From DRWZ01 sp964601505 (GTDB taxonomy: Bacteria; Calescibacteriota; Calescibacteriia; Calescibacteriales; Calescibacteriaceae), in the NCBI GenBank assembly GCA_964601505.1, contig CAZRNR010000005.1, positions 1-64,000 of the forward strand: a DNA stretch of 64,000 nt. The letters run 5' to 3'. Both the position numbers and the translations under genes were made by a program. The notes under the pieces are model-generated. The model did not search any database and was not told where the DNA came from. It saw only the letters and a list, made by a program, of their open reading frames with translations. Shown here one piece after another: positions 35,061-43,893 of the stretch; the first letter of the stretch is position 1, and every line of letters begins with the position of its first letter.

Positions 35061-35788
35061 TAAAAGAAATACGAGCCTTCCTTTTGGTCTTTTCTTTTTT
35101 TTCAAGATTTCCAATAAAAGCACCTGAAGATTTTGAAAAAATTCTTCCAAGATCCATAAAGTATATTCCACTATTTGCTTTGATTTCTGGAATTTTTCTG
35201 TTTCTGCTGATAAAAATCCTTTCTTTTTTCCTAAAAGATGAAATAACTGCAATAATTGTCTTCATTATCCAATATTTAATTTTTAACTACTTTCATTTTG
35301 ACGGATTTCTAGACACATCAGATGCATTCCTTTCAGGTAAAACAAAAAAAGAAGAAATCTTGAGCATCATGGAAGATACCCACGTTGGTGCTTTCGCTGT
35401 TCTCCTTGGTTCAACATACATTGCAACAAAGCTATACATATATACGATTTTCTTGATCCCCAATAATCCAGAACTGATAATTTTCTCTTTTTCTGTAGGA
35501 AGGATATTCATCGTGCTCTTTTCATATGTATTTGGATCAAGCGCTAAAGATTACGGACTTGGTTATATTTTCGTCTCAAATGCTAAAAAAGGGTTTATCT
35601 CATCATCTATCGCATTCCTAATAATATCGGCTATATATTTTTATGAAACTATAATAACCTTTTTTATATGTTTGATATTCTGTATATACTTTGTGAGAAA
35701 AGTCGGAGGACTTACCGGTGATATACTTGGGTGGATATGTGAATTTTCCGAACTTGTTTGGCTTCTCGTATCCTGGCAGATGTCATGA
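35057..35788 (+). CDS. cobS: Adenosylcobinamide-GDP ribazoletransferase (cobalamin synthase)
   Basis: 243 residues from a GTG overlapping the rpsB stop. A polytopic membrane enzyme that joins adenosylcobinamide-GDP and alpha-ribazole in the last step of B12 assembly. Signature motifs are NYFHFDGFLDTSDAFLSG and IMEDTHVGAFAVLLG in the first half (family: H-x-D-G-x-x-D-x-x-D and M-x-D-x-x-x-G), then GLTGDILGW near the end. Five to six hydrophobic helices. The next gene starts at ATG overlapping its TGA. Confidence 0.88.
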   Translation: MIKEIRAFLLVFSFFSRFPIKAPEDFEKILPRSIKYIPLFALISGIFLFLLIKILSFFLKDEITAIIVFIIQYLIFNYFHFDGFLDTSDAFLSGKTKKEEILSIMEDTHVGAFAVLLGSTYIATKLYIYTIFLIPNNPELIIFSFSVGRIFIVLFSYVFGSSAKDYGLGYIFVSNAKKGFISSSIAFLIISAIYFYETIITFFICLIFCIYFVRKVGGLTGDILGWICEFSELVWLLVSWQMS

Positions 35789-36792
35789 TTGACAGAAAAG
35801 AAAGAATTGAAGAAGAAAAAGAAGAGGAACAGATAATCAAGGCAGCAGAAATAATAAAAGGTGGGGGAATTGTAGCATTTCCAACTGAAACCGTCTATGG
35901 TCTTGGAGCAAACGCATTTGACGAGAAAGCTGTCAGAAAAATATTTGAACTGAAAGGGAGACCACAAGATAACCCGCTTATAGTACATATATGCTCGCTA
36001 GATGATCTGAATATTGTAGCTTCAAATATACCAGATAAGGCATATAAACTAATTGAGAGGTTTTGGCCCGGACCACTTACTTTAGTGCTTACAAGGAATC
36101 CGTCAGTTCCAGACATAGTTAGTTCCGGCCTCACAACAGTCGCAGTCCGAATGCCATCTCATCCAGTAGCTCTAAAACTCATCAGGTATGCAGGAACACC
36201 TATTGCGGCTCCCAGTGCCAATCCATCTGGAAAACCAAGTGCAACAAAACCAGAACACATTAAACACTACTTTGGAGAAAAAGTATTCATAGTAGAAGGA
36301 CAAACAGAAATAGGAATAGAATCTACAGTATTAGATATGACATCCGACCAAATAGTTATTCTAAGACCCGGAGGACTTGAACTGGAAAAAATAAGAGAAG
36401 TTCTAAAAGAAGATATCTTTATTAAAACCTCTGATCTCCCAAAAAGTCCGGGAATGAAATATCCACACTACAAACCACAGTTATATTTTATCGTTATTGG
36501 AGAGAGAAGAAATATAAGCGAACTCAAAAAACTTCTGAAACCTAAGGCTAAAATACTCTATGTTGCAACATACGATATTCCCGAAGACATCAAATCAGAG
36601 CTAAAGAAAGTTTATAATATAGACTTCATTCTTGCAGGATCAGATGAGAAAGAGATCGCGAGAAACTTCTTTGATATACTCATAACAAAAAGTAAAGGAT
36701 ATGACATCATGGTATTTGAGAGTGTTCAAGAAAAAGGAGTGGGTCTTGGAATAATGAACAGACTAAAAAAAGCAGCAGATATTATAATTTGA
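35785..36792 (+). CDS. tsaC: L-threonylcarbamoyladenylate synthase (Sua5/YrdC)
   Basis: 335 residues from ATG 35785, whose ATGA overlaps the cobS stop; an upstream TTG at 35758 is possible but would bury the start in cobS. It makes threonylcarbamoyl-AMP for t6A at position 37 of ANN-decoding tRNAs. The YrdC core shows GGIVAFPTETVYGLGANA, RPQDNPLIVHI, RFWPGPLTLVL, VAVRMPSHPVA, PIAAPSANPSG and STVLDMT. The C-terminal third (about 220-335) is the Sua5 extension, so it is Sua5-type, not short YrdC. Confidence 0.93.
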   Translation: MIDRKERIEEEKEEEQIIKAAEIIKGGGIVAFPTETVYGLGANAFDEKAVRKIFELKGRPQDNPLIVHICSLDDLNIVASNIPDKAYKLIERFWPGPLTLVLTRNPSVPDIVSSGLTTVAVRMPSHPVALKLIRYAGTPIAAPSANPSGKPSATKPEHIKHYFGEKVFIVEGQTEIGIESTVLDMTSDQIVILRPGGLELEKIREVLKEDIFIKTSDLPKSPGMKYPHYKPQLYFIVIGERRNISELKKLLKPKAKILYVATYDIPEDIKSELKKVYNIDFILAGSDEKEIARNFFDILITKSKGYDIMVFESVQEKGVGLGIMNRLKKAADIII

Positions 36793-37321
36793 ACTGATTA
36801 ATTCCACAATCTAAAAAACAAACATACAAGGATGATACAAAATTTATAAAAATGTTATATACAAATTTTCGGAAGCTTATCTTACCGTCGTTGCCAAAAT
36901 TTCAAAATTCTTTTAAGTGAAAGATCATTGAGAAATTTATAAAAGAAAAACTTTTTAGTCCTTTTCAATAATGGCTGATACCCTTTCAATTTACAGAACG
37001 CTCTAAAAGAAATCAAATTCTGATAGTCAAATATTATCTTCTTCGGCTTAAACAATCTGAAAACTTGCTTACACTTTTTAAGGAAAAAATTCTTCCTAAA
37101 ACGGGAATATGTTCAAAATTTTTTTGAAATATATCACTTACTACAATTTAATGTCTGATATACCACAAGAGCTTTTATATTTATATTGGAATTAGCTTTA
37201 TTACATTTATCAGATACTTTTCTAAATAAGAAAATGCTTTTTAAATAAGAATAGGATTTGAGAAGTAGAAAACATAGATCAATATTTTGATTATGATTAC
37301 AACAGAGCAATTCGCAATAAA
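36793..37321. other. Non-coding AT-rich stretch, 529 bp
   Basis: No gene, RNA motif or strong hairpin is recognised between the convergent tsaC and ychF genes. A short direct repeat (AAATAAGAA twice near 37220-37250) is the only regularity. Confidence 0.45.
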
Positions 37322-38356
37322 TTATTTAAACTTTATCCTTATTATATCTCTATCCTTGACTTTATAATCTCTTCCGACTGTTCTGAAAAGACCCTTCTTA
37401 TAAGCCTCCTGATCATTCTGGCATTTGATATATTCCATAGCACTTGTAACCTCAGCAGAGATAAATCCTTTTTGTATATCAGAATGTATAAAACCTGCAG
37501 CTTCATAGACTGTTATATCTTTCCCCCCAATCCATCCTCTCAATTCTTTCCCTTCAAAACCTGTGTAATATATGATTATATCAGCCACATCAAATATAGC
37601 TTCTGTCATTTTAATTCTTAAAGGAGTTATTCCTTCATTAATAAGATCTTTTTCCTCAAATTCAAGTTCCATCTGAGCATCGCAGACAATAACTTTTTTG
37701 GAATCAAAACCAGAGAACAATTTATCCCACTTATCACGAGCCACATCTGTATTTATTATAACAAAATAAGGCTTAGAACAGATCAGTTCTATCTCTGATT
37801 TCATTGGGAATTTCAAGGATACTACGAATTCATTAACAGCTTCTTTCAATTTTTGCACTTCAGCGAGTTTAGATTTTGCATCTTTATCTCCGCTCATCGC
37901 TGGTTTTCTGAGTTTATCCTCATATCTGGAAAGGATCTCAAGATCTTTCATAGCAACCTCATAACGAAGTATATCAAAGTCCCTTTTTATGTCGTCATAA
38001 CCTTCAATATGGGGAACAGACTTAAGATATCTCAGAACATACACTATTATATCGAGGGGCCTTATATATGATAAAAATTCATTACCTAGCCCTTCACCCG
38101 TATGAGCTCCCTTGACCAGTCCCGCTACATCAACTATTTCTAAAGCAGGATACTTTACCTGAGATGATTTCATAACATCAGATATCCTATCTATTAACTC
38201 ATCATGAAGTATCATAATCCCATGATTTTTATCTTTTGTCGTAAAAGGATAAGGAGCAACCTCAGCAGATGATTTAGTGAGAAGATTGAAAATCGTTGTC
38301 TTACCGCTTGAAGGTATACCCACAAGCCCAGCTCTTATCCTCTCTCCGTATATCAT
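37322..38356 (-). CDS. ychF: YchF-type Obg-family ATPase/GTPase
   Basis: 344 residues, close to the 360 of YchF. The P-loop is GIPSSGKTTIFNLLT; switch regions include YPFTTKDKNHG, and DVAGLVKGAHTGEGLGNEFLSYIRPLD is strongly family-specific (split: DVAGLVKGAHTGEG, LGNEFLSYIRP). The C-terminal TGS domain shows RGWIGGKDITVYEAAGFIHSD. YchF prefers ATP to GTP and binds the ribosome, where it acts in stress responses and start-codon fidelity. The gene has no operon partner here. Confidence 0.9.
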   Translation of the reverse strand: MIYGERIRAGLVGIPSSGKTTIFNLLTKSSAEVAPYPFTTKDKNHGIMILHDELIDRISDVMKSSQVKYPALEIVDVAGLVKGAHTGEGLGNEFLSYIRPLDIIVYVLRYLKSVPHIEGYDDIKRDFDILRYEVAMKDLEILSRYEDKLRKPAMSGDKDAKSKLAEVQKLKEAVNEFVVSLKFPMKSEIELICSKPYFVIINTDVARDKWDKLFSGFDSKKVIVCDAQMELEFEEKDLINEGITPLRIKMTEAIFDVADIIIYYTGFEGKELRGWIGGKDITVYEAAGFIHSDIQKGFISAEVTSAMEYIKCQNDQEAYKKGLFRTVGRDYKVKDRDIIRIKFK

Positions 38357-38494
38357 CTCATTACACCATTCCCTAATATCCTAATAAATATATCTTTTTA
38401 TAAAATCCTGAAACATCTCAAATCCCAGAACTCACAACTCCTAAATATCCAGTAATTCCCAAATTCAAATGCAAAAAACGATAAAAATAATCAC

Positions 38495-39200
38495 ATGCTT
38501 CTGATCCTCACCACAATACTTGGTATCTTCCTTCCTTCATAGCCAAAATTCCTACGCACAAGAAGATTTAAATAATATCACAAAAAACTTAGAACTCGCA
38601 AAAAATTTAGCCCTAAAATTTGAAATAAAAAAATCTAAAAATATCACAACTGAAATAAGAAAAACCATAATACATAAATGCAACGATAAAAAATTCCTCA
38701 AAGTCTATGCTGAAACATTCGCAATAGATGGAATATCTTCATATCTCTCCGGAAATAAAGAAGAAGCTCTAGAGCTTTTCAAGAGAGCTATATCTCTATC
38801 TCCTGAAATCAAAAATAACATGAGCGCTGATGAAATGATACCTCAAAAAATAAGAAATGATTTAATAACACTAGAACCAGAAGAAAACACATTTTTTGTT
38901 GAAATAATTTCAGAAGGCGATATATTTGTTAATGGTGAAAAAATATGCCAAGCTCCGTGTCAAACTAATATAAAATCCGGTATGAAGATAATATGCACAG
39001 AAAAAATATGCATAGAAAAAGAGATAAACCAGAACGAAAAGATATTTCTTCCGGAACCAGAAAGAAGCAAGAGATCTTTTACGAAAACATTTTTGACCAT
39101 AGGAATACCTATAGCAATCGCAACAACTACCATAGCAATAATACTTATAACCTCAAATGACAAAAAAACCCAAGGTATAAGAATAATTATACTTGAATAA
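38495..39200 (+). pseudogene. TPR/PEGA-type exported protein with frameshifted signal peptide
   Basis: An ATG at 38495 encodes a signal-like stretch (MLLILTTILGIFLPS) that runs into a TAG at 38540. The following frame, open from a poor TTG at 38520, continues with LHSQNSYAQEDL. The junction lies on three tandem CTTC units; removing one unit joins both frames into a normal signal peptide with cleavage after SYA. The rest (about 215 residues) has a TPR-like helical part (SGNKEEALELFKRAISLSPE), a PEGA-like strand set with DIFVNGEKICQAPCQT, and a C-terminal membrane helix. Either the gene is phase-variable or broken, or the sequence has a 4-base error. It is divergent from nothing but convergent with the PEGA kinase-like gene. 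Confidence 0.55.
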
Positions 39201-39305
39201 GAGAATCTTTATATTATCTCCAAAGCGAAAACAATAACATTCAAATTTACTCTTCGTTATATCGAAAGATAAATAATTGTAATTATAGATGCACAGAATT
39301 TTGAA

Positions 39306-40550
39306 TCACTTGGAGATTTCTCGTTTTATCTCGACCCTCATATTGGTAAGGTCTGCAAAAATAAAAATTTTCTCACTATTCTGAACATCTATTTTTGTTC
39401 TGTATGAAGTTAGGTTGTTCCTGAATTCAACAAAATGATATCCTTCCTGAACCTTCAGATTCACTACGGGTGTCCTATCTACCATCTTTCCATCAAGATA
39501 TACTTCCGAATCAGGCAAAGAGTTTATAAAAATGTATCCGAAATTCTCTGTATTTTTATTTTTCTCAGTTGGATGAAACATAGACTTAAAATCTTTTTTA
39601 GATTGCTCGGGTTTTCTGGAATCCCTGATCTTTTCTGTTTCTTGAGATTTTTCCTCTACCTTCTCATGAACCTGTCTTCTCTCCCCTGGTATCAATGAAA
39701 CCATTTCTATATTCTGTGAGAGCGGGTTCACATAAGTTTCTTTTTTAGCTTCAGTATTCCTTGTTGAAAAATATAATCTTTTTCTCAAAATATCCGGTAG
39801 AATAAGCCCGGCAAGAAAAGATGGTATTGATATAGAAAGAACCAAAATTATTCCTTTAGATAAATTTCTTGTCCGAGAACCAGAATTGATTATATTTCCA
39901 GTAGTGATAAAGAGTGATGCTTCTCTTTCAAAGAAAGATCCGAATTCATAGATCTTTTTAGCAATATCCAAGATAAAATCCCTTGGTCTTGAATAGTCCT
40001 TTTCTGAAATATCTCTGAAAACACCAGGACACATATATTCAATGACTTTCCCAAGAGCCTTAAGGTCTGATACTATATCTTTTTTTGAATTTCTATCGTA
40101 ATATCCTGGGGTTATAACATCTTGTGATTTTGCGCAGTCAAGGATCTTGATTTGACCATCAAATCCAATAATTATGTTTGAAGGAGTTATGTCTCCGTTG
40201 AATTCTCCTTTGGAGTCAATAAAATCAAGGAATCTCAAAATTTCTGAAGCTATGAAAAGAGCAAGCTGAGGTGGTAATTTGCCCTTCTCCTCAACTATTT
40301 CCCTTAAAGTTTTTCCGGGAATGTATTCTCTTACGATATATACATACTCATCGCTCTCAAACATATCATAAACTTCAGGGGTTTTGTATCTTATCTTTGA
40401 AAGAAAGAGATATTCTGTTTGAGCCAGATCTTTATTTTTCTTTGGAAATTCTTTCAATACAACATTCTTTGAAATATTTCTATCATATGCAAGGTATGTT
40501 TTGGAGAAATTCCCCTCCCAGATCTGAACTTTGTTTTCAAATCTACTCAC
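39306..40550 (-). CDS. Protein kinase-like protein with C-terminal PEGA domain
   Basis: 414 residues. Residues about 1-215 follow the Ser/Thr kinase fold: VVLKEF with Lys33, a hinge YIVREYIPGKTL, NGDITPSN (Asp120, Asn125) at the catalytic loop and ILDCAKS (Asp138) at the DFG place. HRD has become N-G-D and DFG has become D-C-A, and the Lys after the catalytic Asp is Thr122, so activity is uncertain. A membrane helix (about 230-250) leads to a Lys/Glu-rich segment and a PEGA domain (SLPDSEVYLDGKMVDRTPV). It lies 31 bp downstream of the FHA activator gene on the same strand, suggesting a kinase/FHA pair. Confidence 0.75.
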   Translation of the reverse strand: MSRFENKVQIWEGNFSKTYLAYDRNISKNVVLKEFPKKNKDLAQTEYLFLSKIRYKTPEVYDMFESDEYVYIVREYIPGKTLREIVEEKGKLPPQLALFIASEILRFLDFIDSKGEFNGDITPSNIIIGFDGQIKILDCAKSQDVITPGYYDRNSKKDIVSDLKALGKVIEYMCPGVFRDISEKDYSRPRDFILDIAKKIYEFGSFFEREASLFITTGNIINSGSRTRNLSKGIILVLSISIPSFLAGLILPDILRKRLYFSTRNTEAKKETYVNPLSQNIEMVSLIPGERRQVHEKVEEKSQETEKIRDSRKPEQSKKDFKSMFHPTEKNKNTENFGYIFINSLPDSEVYLDGKMVDRTPVVNLKVQEGYHFVEFRNNLTSYRTKIDVQNSEKIFIFADLTNMRVEIKREISK

Positions 40551-40581
40551 GTATATAAAGTAATGTTTGCTTTTCTTCTCT

Positions 40582-41937
40582 TTATATATTCAATTTAAGA
40601 TCTTTGATATACTTTTTGATGAGTTTTTCCATATACTTTCTGTTAATCTTCGCCATCCGAGCGCATTCCGATATATTTCCCCTACAAATTGAATATAAAG
40701 TTTTTACATAATTTTCTTCAAATTCCTCAATCAACTTGTGTTTCAGACTCTTGAAGTCTTGTTCCAGATCAACTTTGAATTTTGAATCTCCTCCAACCAG
40801 AATATCTATTTGCAATTCATTTGTTGCCTTCCAGATTTTATAAAATCTTTCAATAAAATTTTTAAGCTCTCTTACATTTCCTGGCCAGCTATAGCCCAAA
40901 ATCAGTGCAGAATTATCCGACAAAAAACCATAAAGTTTTTCAAACTCCTTCTTATCTTCGCAATTCCTTTCAAGGAAGAAATGAACAAGTGGGAATATAT
41001 CTTCTTTTCTTTCCCGAAGAGGTGGGATCTTGATTCTTACTTGAGCAAGGCGAAAAAAAAGATCACTTCTGAAATTTCCCCTCTCTATCTCTTCATCTAT
41101 TTTTCTTGATGTAGCAGATATTATTCTTGTATCAGAGTATAGAACTTTTGTTGAACCTACAGGCCTATACTCTTTCTTCTCAACAAATCTCAAAAGATGT
41201 ATCTGATCTTGTATAGGAATTTCTCCGATCTCATCTAAAAACAGTGTCCCCAGATTTGCGAGAGAAACGATACCATCTTTACTCTTTTCTGCACCGGTAA
41301 AAGCTCCTTTTTCATATCCGAAAATTTCAGACAAAAAAAGATTTTTATCAACTGTTGTGAGATCGCAGATTACAAAATCTTTATTTCTTCTTGGGCTTGC
41401 AAGGTGAATCGCTCGCGCAAGCTCCTCTTTGCCAACTCCTGTTTCACCCTCTATAAGTATATTAAGATCTGTTTGAGCAAACTTAAAAGCTCTTGCAAAA
41501 ATCTCCCTCATAGCTAAACTTTTTCCAACGCAACCAAAAAAATTTTCTTCCGGGAAAATATCAATCACCCTTCTCTCTCCAATCGCCTTAAATACTATTT
41601 CAGTCTGCCCCACCCTTATAGTTATTCCATTCTGAGACAGGAATGCAGAAACAATTTTCACACCGTTAAGATATGTCCCATTGGTGCTCTCAAGGTCCTG
41701 AATTTTGTAAAGCTTTGACTCATCATCCCATGTTATTCTCGCATGCTCCTTAGATACGGTAGGGTCAGAGAGGCGGATTTCACAAGAAGCTGAACTTCCC
41801 ATTATCAGATCCCTCGATGATAATCTGAAAACCTTCCCCCTATCAGGTCCCTTTATAACCTCTAACTCACAAAGTTCTATTTCAATAGCCCGCCTTTCTA
41901 TCCTTATAGTCTTCTCCATAATCTTATTGTAAAACAT
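40582..41937 (-). CDS. Sigma-54-dependent activator with N-terminal FHA domain
   Basis: 451 residues. An FHA phosphothreonine-binding domain (about 25-115) shows MGSSASCEIRL, VSKEHARI and LESTNGTYLNG. The AAA+ domain has Walker A GETGVGKEE (164-172), the sigma-54-contacting loop GAFTGA (211-216), Walker B TLFLDEIGEI and the W-PGNVREL helix. A C-terminal Fis-type helix-turn-helix follows (CARMAKINRKYMEKL). It remodels sigma-54 RNA polymerase; FHA implies control by Thr phosphorylation, fitting the kinase-like gene in the same unit. The divergent lipoprotein gene has a -24/-12 promoter and an upstream palindrome, the likely target. Confidence 0.93.
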   Translation of the reverse strand: MFYNKIMEKTIRIERRAIEIELCELEVIKGPDRGKVFRLSSRDLIMGSSASCEIRLSDPTVSKEHARITWDDESKLYKIQDLESTNGTYLNGVKIVSAFLSQNGITIRVGQTEIVFKAIGERRVIDIFPEENFFGCVGKSLAMREIFARAFKFAQTDLNILIEGETGVGKEELARAIHLASPRRNKDFVICDLTTVDKNLFLSEIFGYEKGAFTGAEKSKDGIVSLANLGTLFLDEIGEIPIQDQIHLLRFVEKKEYRPVGSTKVLYSDTRIISATSRKIDEEIERGNFRSDLFFRLAQVRIKIPPLRERKEDIFPLVHFFLERNCEDKKEFEKLYGFLSDNSALILGYSWPGNVRELKNFIERFYKIWKATNELQIDILVGGDSKFKVDLEQDFKSLKHKLIEEFEENYVKTLYSICRGNISECARMAKINRKYMEKLIKKYIKDLKLNI

Positions 41938-41966
41938 TTAGAAATGGCTACAGAAGTATCCATAAA

Positions 41967-41986
41967 TTGGTTATCAGAGTAACCAA
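41967..41986. promoter_or_regulatory. Palindromic candidate activator site
   Basis: Perfect 7-bp arms (TTGGTTA and TAACCAA) around a 6-base spacer, midway between the activator start codon and the lipoprotein gene. Its centre is about 64 bp upstream of the expected sigma-54 start site, somewhat closer than usual for enhancer sites. Binding by the adjacent Fis-type helix-turn-helix is inferred. Confidence 0.5.
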
Positions 41987-42013
41987 AATTCAAAAAATAT
42001 CTCCTGAAATCTA

Positions 42014-42029
42014 TGGCACAGACTTTGCT
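42014..42029 (+). promoter_or_regulatory. Sigma-54 (-24/-12) promoter
   Basis: TGGCAC, five bases, then TTGCT: an exact match to the sigma-54 consensus with GG and GC at the correct spacing. The expected start of transcription is near 42040, 14 bases before the lipoprotein ATG, and a strong AGGAGG ribosome site follows. No other equally good match was noticed in the window. Confidence 0.85.
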
Positions 42030-42053
42030 GTAAATAAGAGGAGGTGAAAAAAT

Positions 42054-43586
42054 ATGTTTGAAAGGCTTTTTTTAATTATTTTAATCTTGGTGGCTTTGTT
42101 CAGATGTGCAGGATCGGAAACAAAAAAAGAAGTAACATTTAATCAACTTACACAAGACGAACAGACACAAATAGCAAACACCACAGATGATACATTGGGT
42201 GATCTATATATAGTGTTTGAAACCGAACTTAACCCAGCACTTATAGAGGCTGATATAAATGAAATCATGACCGCGCGCGCTCCAGCTCTAACTCCAGAAG
42301 ATGATTCATCAGTAAGCTCACAAGAAGATCCCACAGATGAAATGGAAAAAGAAATAGATCTCTCCAAAACATTGGAACACTCTATGAACACCGAAAGAAT
42401 AGAGAAAATCAAAAGTCTTGAAAATAACCTTAAAGATATACGCAGGTTAGGGAATGGATATGGAAAACTTGTATTAAGTCTGTTCCAACTCCAGAATCTC
42501 GGGAAATGCTTCGAAGACAAAAAAATACAACCCAAAACATGTGAAAAAGTTAGGCAAGGAGAAATCTCTTCCTGCACACTTGAAATAAATGGATGTAGCT
42601 TAGATGATAATGGATACTCTGTCTCTGGAATCATATATGTTGATTATGTTACGGCACAATCAGGAACTATATATTACTCTTTGAATCTTACAAATGCGAA
42701 GTTTGAGAAGAATGGGAAATATGTCAATTTTTCAGGGAGTATTCTTGGAAAAATCATTCAGGGTGAGTCAGAGCAGGAAATCAAAAACATAAATATAGAA
42801 GATACAGAAAGGGGGATAATATTGAGAATTGGAAGTGGTCTTAACAGGGTTGAACTCATGAGCAGTGGAACAGCTAAAGCCAAATCTCAATTCACCAATG
42901 TATATTTCAAAAGTGCGACGAAAGAAGTATGGTTTAATACGGACATAGAAGTTAATAGAGATGGGAAGAACTTGAGTATATCTTTCAGCGCTTCCGCTAC
43001 AAATACATCTGGCGAAAAAGCAGAAGTAAGTGGAGTGCATAATAGGGTAAAGAGTTCCGATCCAAAGATGGTATCACGCGAGGATAGACTCAATGTATCT
43101 TTCAGCTCACCTACAACATCTTTCAGTTCATCTACATATAGATACAAATCAGTTAAGCACGAAAAGACCCCAGATGGTAAGACATTTTCTCTTTCTATAA
43201 CGAATGATGTAAAATCAAATGGGCAAACAATATACTCTTTCTCAAAAGACCTTACAATTGTCAAAAGCACAAATCGTGTGATATCAGGGAAATCTACAAT
43301 ATTAAAGAAGAATGGAGTAAAGCTTGAAATAACATACGATAATATTGAGATGGAAAAAGGATGTAAAAAACCCGTTGGTGGAAAGGTTACGGTTATCCGA
43401 ACAGCACCAAATGAGGAAAAAACAAAGATAGAGGTAACATTCAAATCAGGATGCGTTTGTGAAGCAGACGTAAAAGTTGAAAAATCAGATAAAATTATCA
43501 CAACTTCACGCAATATGTGTGAAGCAGGAGAAAAAGCAAAAACTAATATGATGAATAGGATGGGAGGAAATCACGGTATGATGTGA
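42054..43586 (+). CDS. Sigma-54-controlled lipoprotein of unknown function
   Basis: 510 residues with a lipobox ALFRC (Cys18) and an AGGAGG ribosome site 8 bases before the ATG. An acidic N-terminal third (DDSSVSSQEDPTDEMEKE) and a helical region are followed by a long array of amphipathic beta strands (about 190-460) with recurring K/N-G-x-x-x-x-I/L-S patterns. Six Cys pairs or near pairs lie in two patches (150-185 and 440-495). The end is Met- and Gly-rich (NMMNRMGGNHGMM), a possible metal-binding tail. No known domain is recognised. The gene is divergent from the FHA activator and is followed by a terminator. Confidence 0.7.
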   Translation: MFERLFLIILILVALFRCAGSETKKEVTFNQLTQDEQTQIANTTDDTLGDLYIVFETELNPALIEADINEIMTARAPALTPEDDSSVSSQEDPTDEMEKEIDLSKTLEHSMNTERIEKIKSLENNLKDIRRLGNGYGKLVLSLFQLQNLGKCFEDKKIQPKTCEKVRQGEISSCTLEINGCSLDDNGYSVSGIIYVDYVTAQSGTIYYSLNLTNAKFEKNGKYVNFSGSILGKIIQGESEQEIKNINIEDTERGIILRIGSGLNRVELMSSGTAKAKSQFTNVYFKSATKEVWFNTDIEVNRDGKNLSISFSASATNTSGEKAEVSGVHNRVKSSDPKMVSREDRLNVSFSSPTTSFSSSTYRYKSVKHEKTPDGKTFSLSITNDVKSNGQTIYSFSKDLTIVKSTNRVISGKSTILKKNGVKLEITYDNIEMEKGCKKPVGGKVTVIRTAPNEEKTKIEVTFKSGCVCEADVKVEKSDKIITTSRNMCEAGEKAKTNMMNRMGGNHGMM

Positions 43587-43605
43587 GATAACCATACGAA
43601 TCAAT

Positions 43606-43630
43606 GGGGGAGAAAAACTCCCCCTACTTT
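43606..43630 (+). terminator. Rho-independent terminator of the lipoprotein gene
   Basis: A perfect 7-bp GC-rich stem (GGGGGAG/CTCCCCC) around five A residues, followed by TACTTTT, 20 bases after the lipoprotein stop codon. The strongest intrinsic terminator seen in the window. Confidence 0.8.
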
Positions 43631-43893
43631 TCCCTCGGAAGCAAAATAAAATATAAAGAAATCACTTACAAATTGAACTCCATTCTTCATAAATCCTCAA
43701 GCTGGATTACTCTATGAAAAACTATCTATCTTCCATATCAACGAAAAACACTACAGACTTAAATCTACAAATAATCATACGAGAATGAAAAATGTTAAGG
43801 CAACACTCAAGGTTTGTTCGGAATCAATTCACATAACAAAAAAATATGTGAATGTCTGCTTGAACAAAAAGATAACTAACATTTTTGAATCTC

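Noticed and set aside
42143..43513. Minus-strand frames opposite the sigma-54-controlled lipoprotein gene
   Set aside because: The plus-strand gene has a lipobox, a strong ribosome site, a promoter and a terminator; the opposite frames have none.
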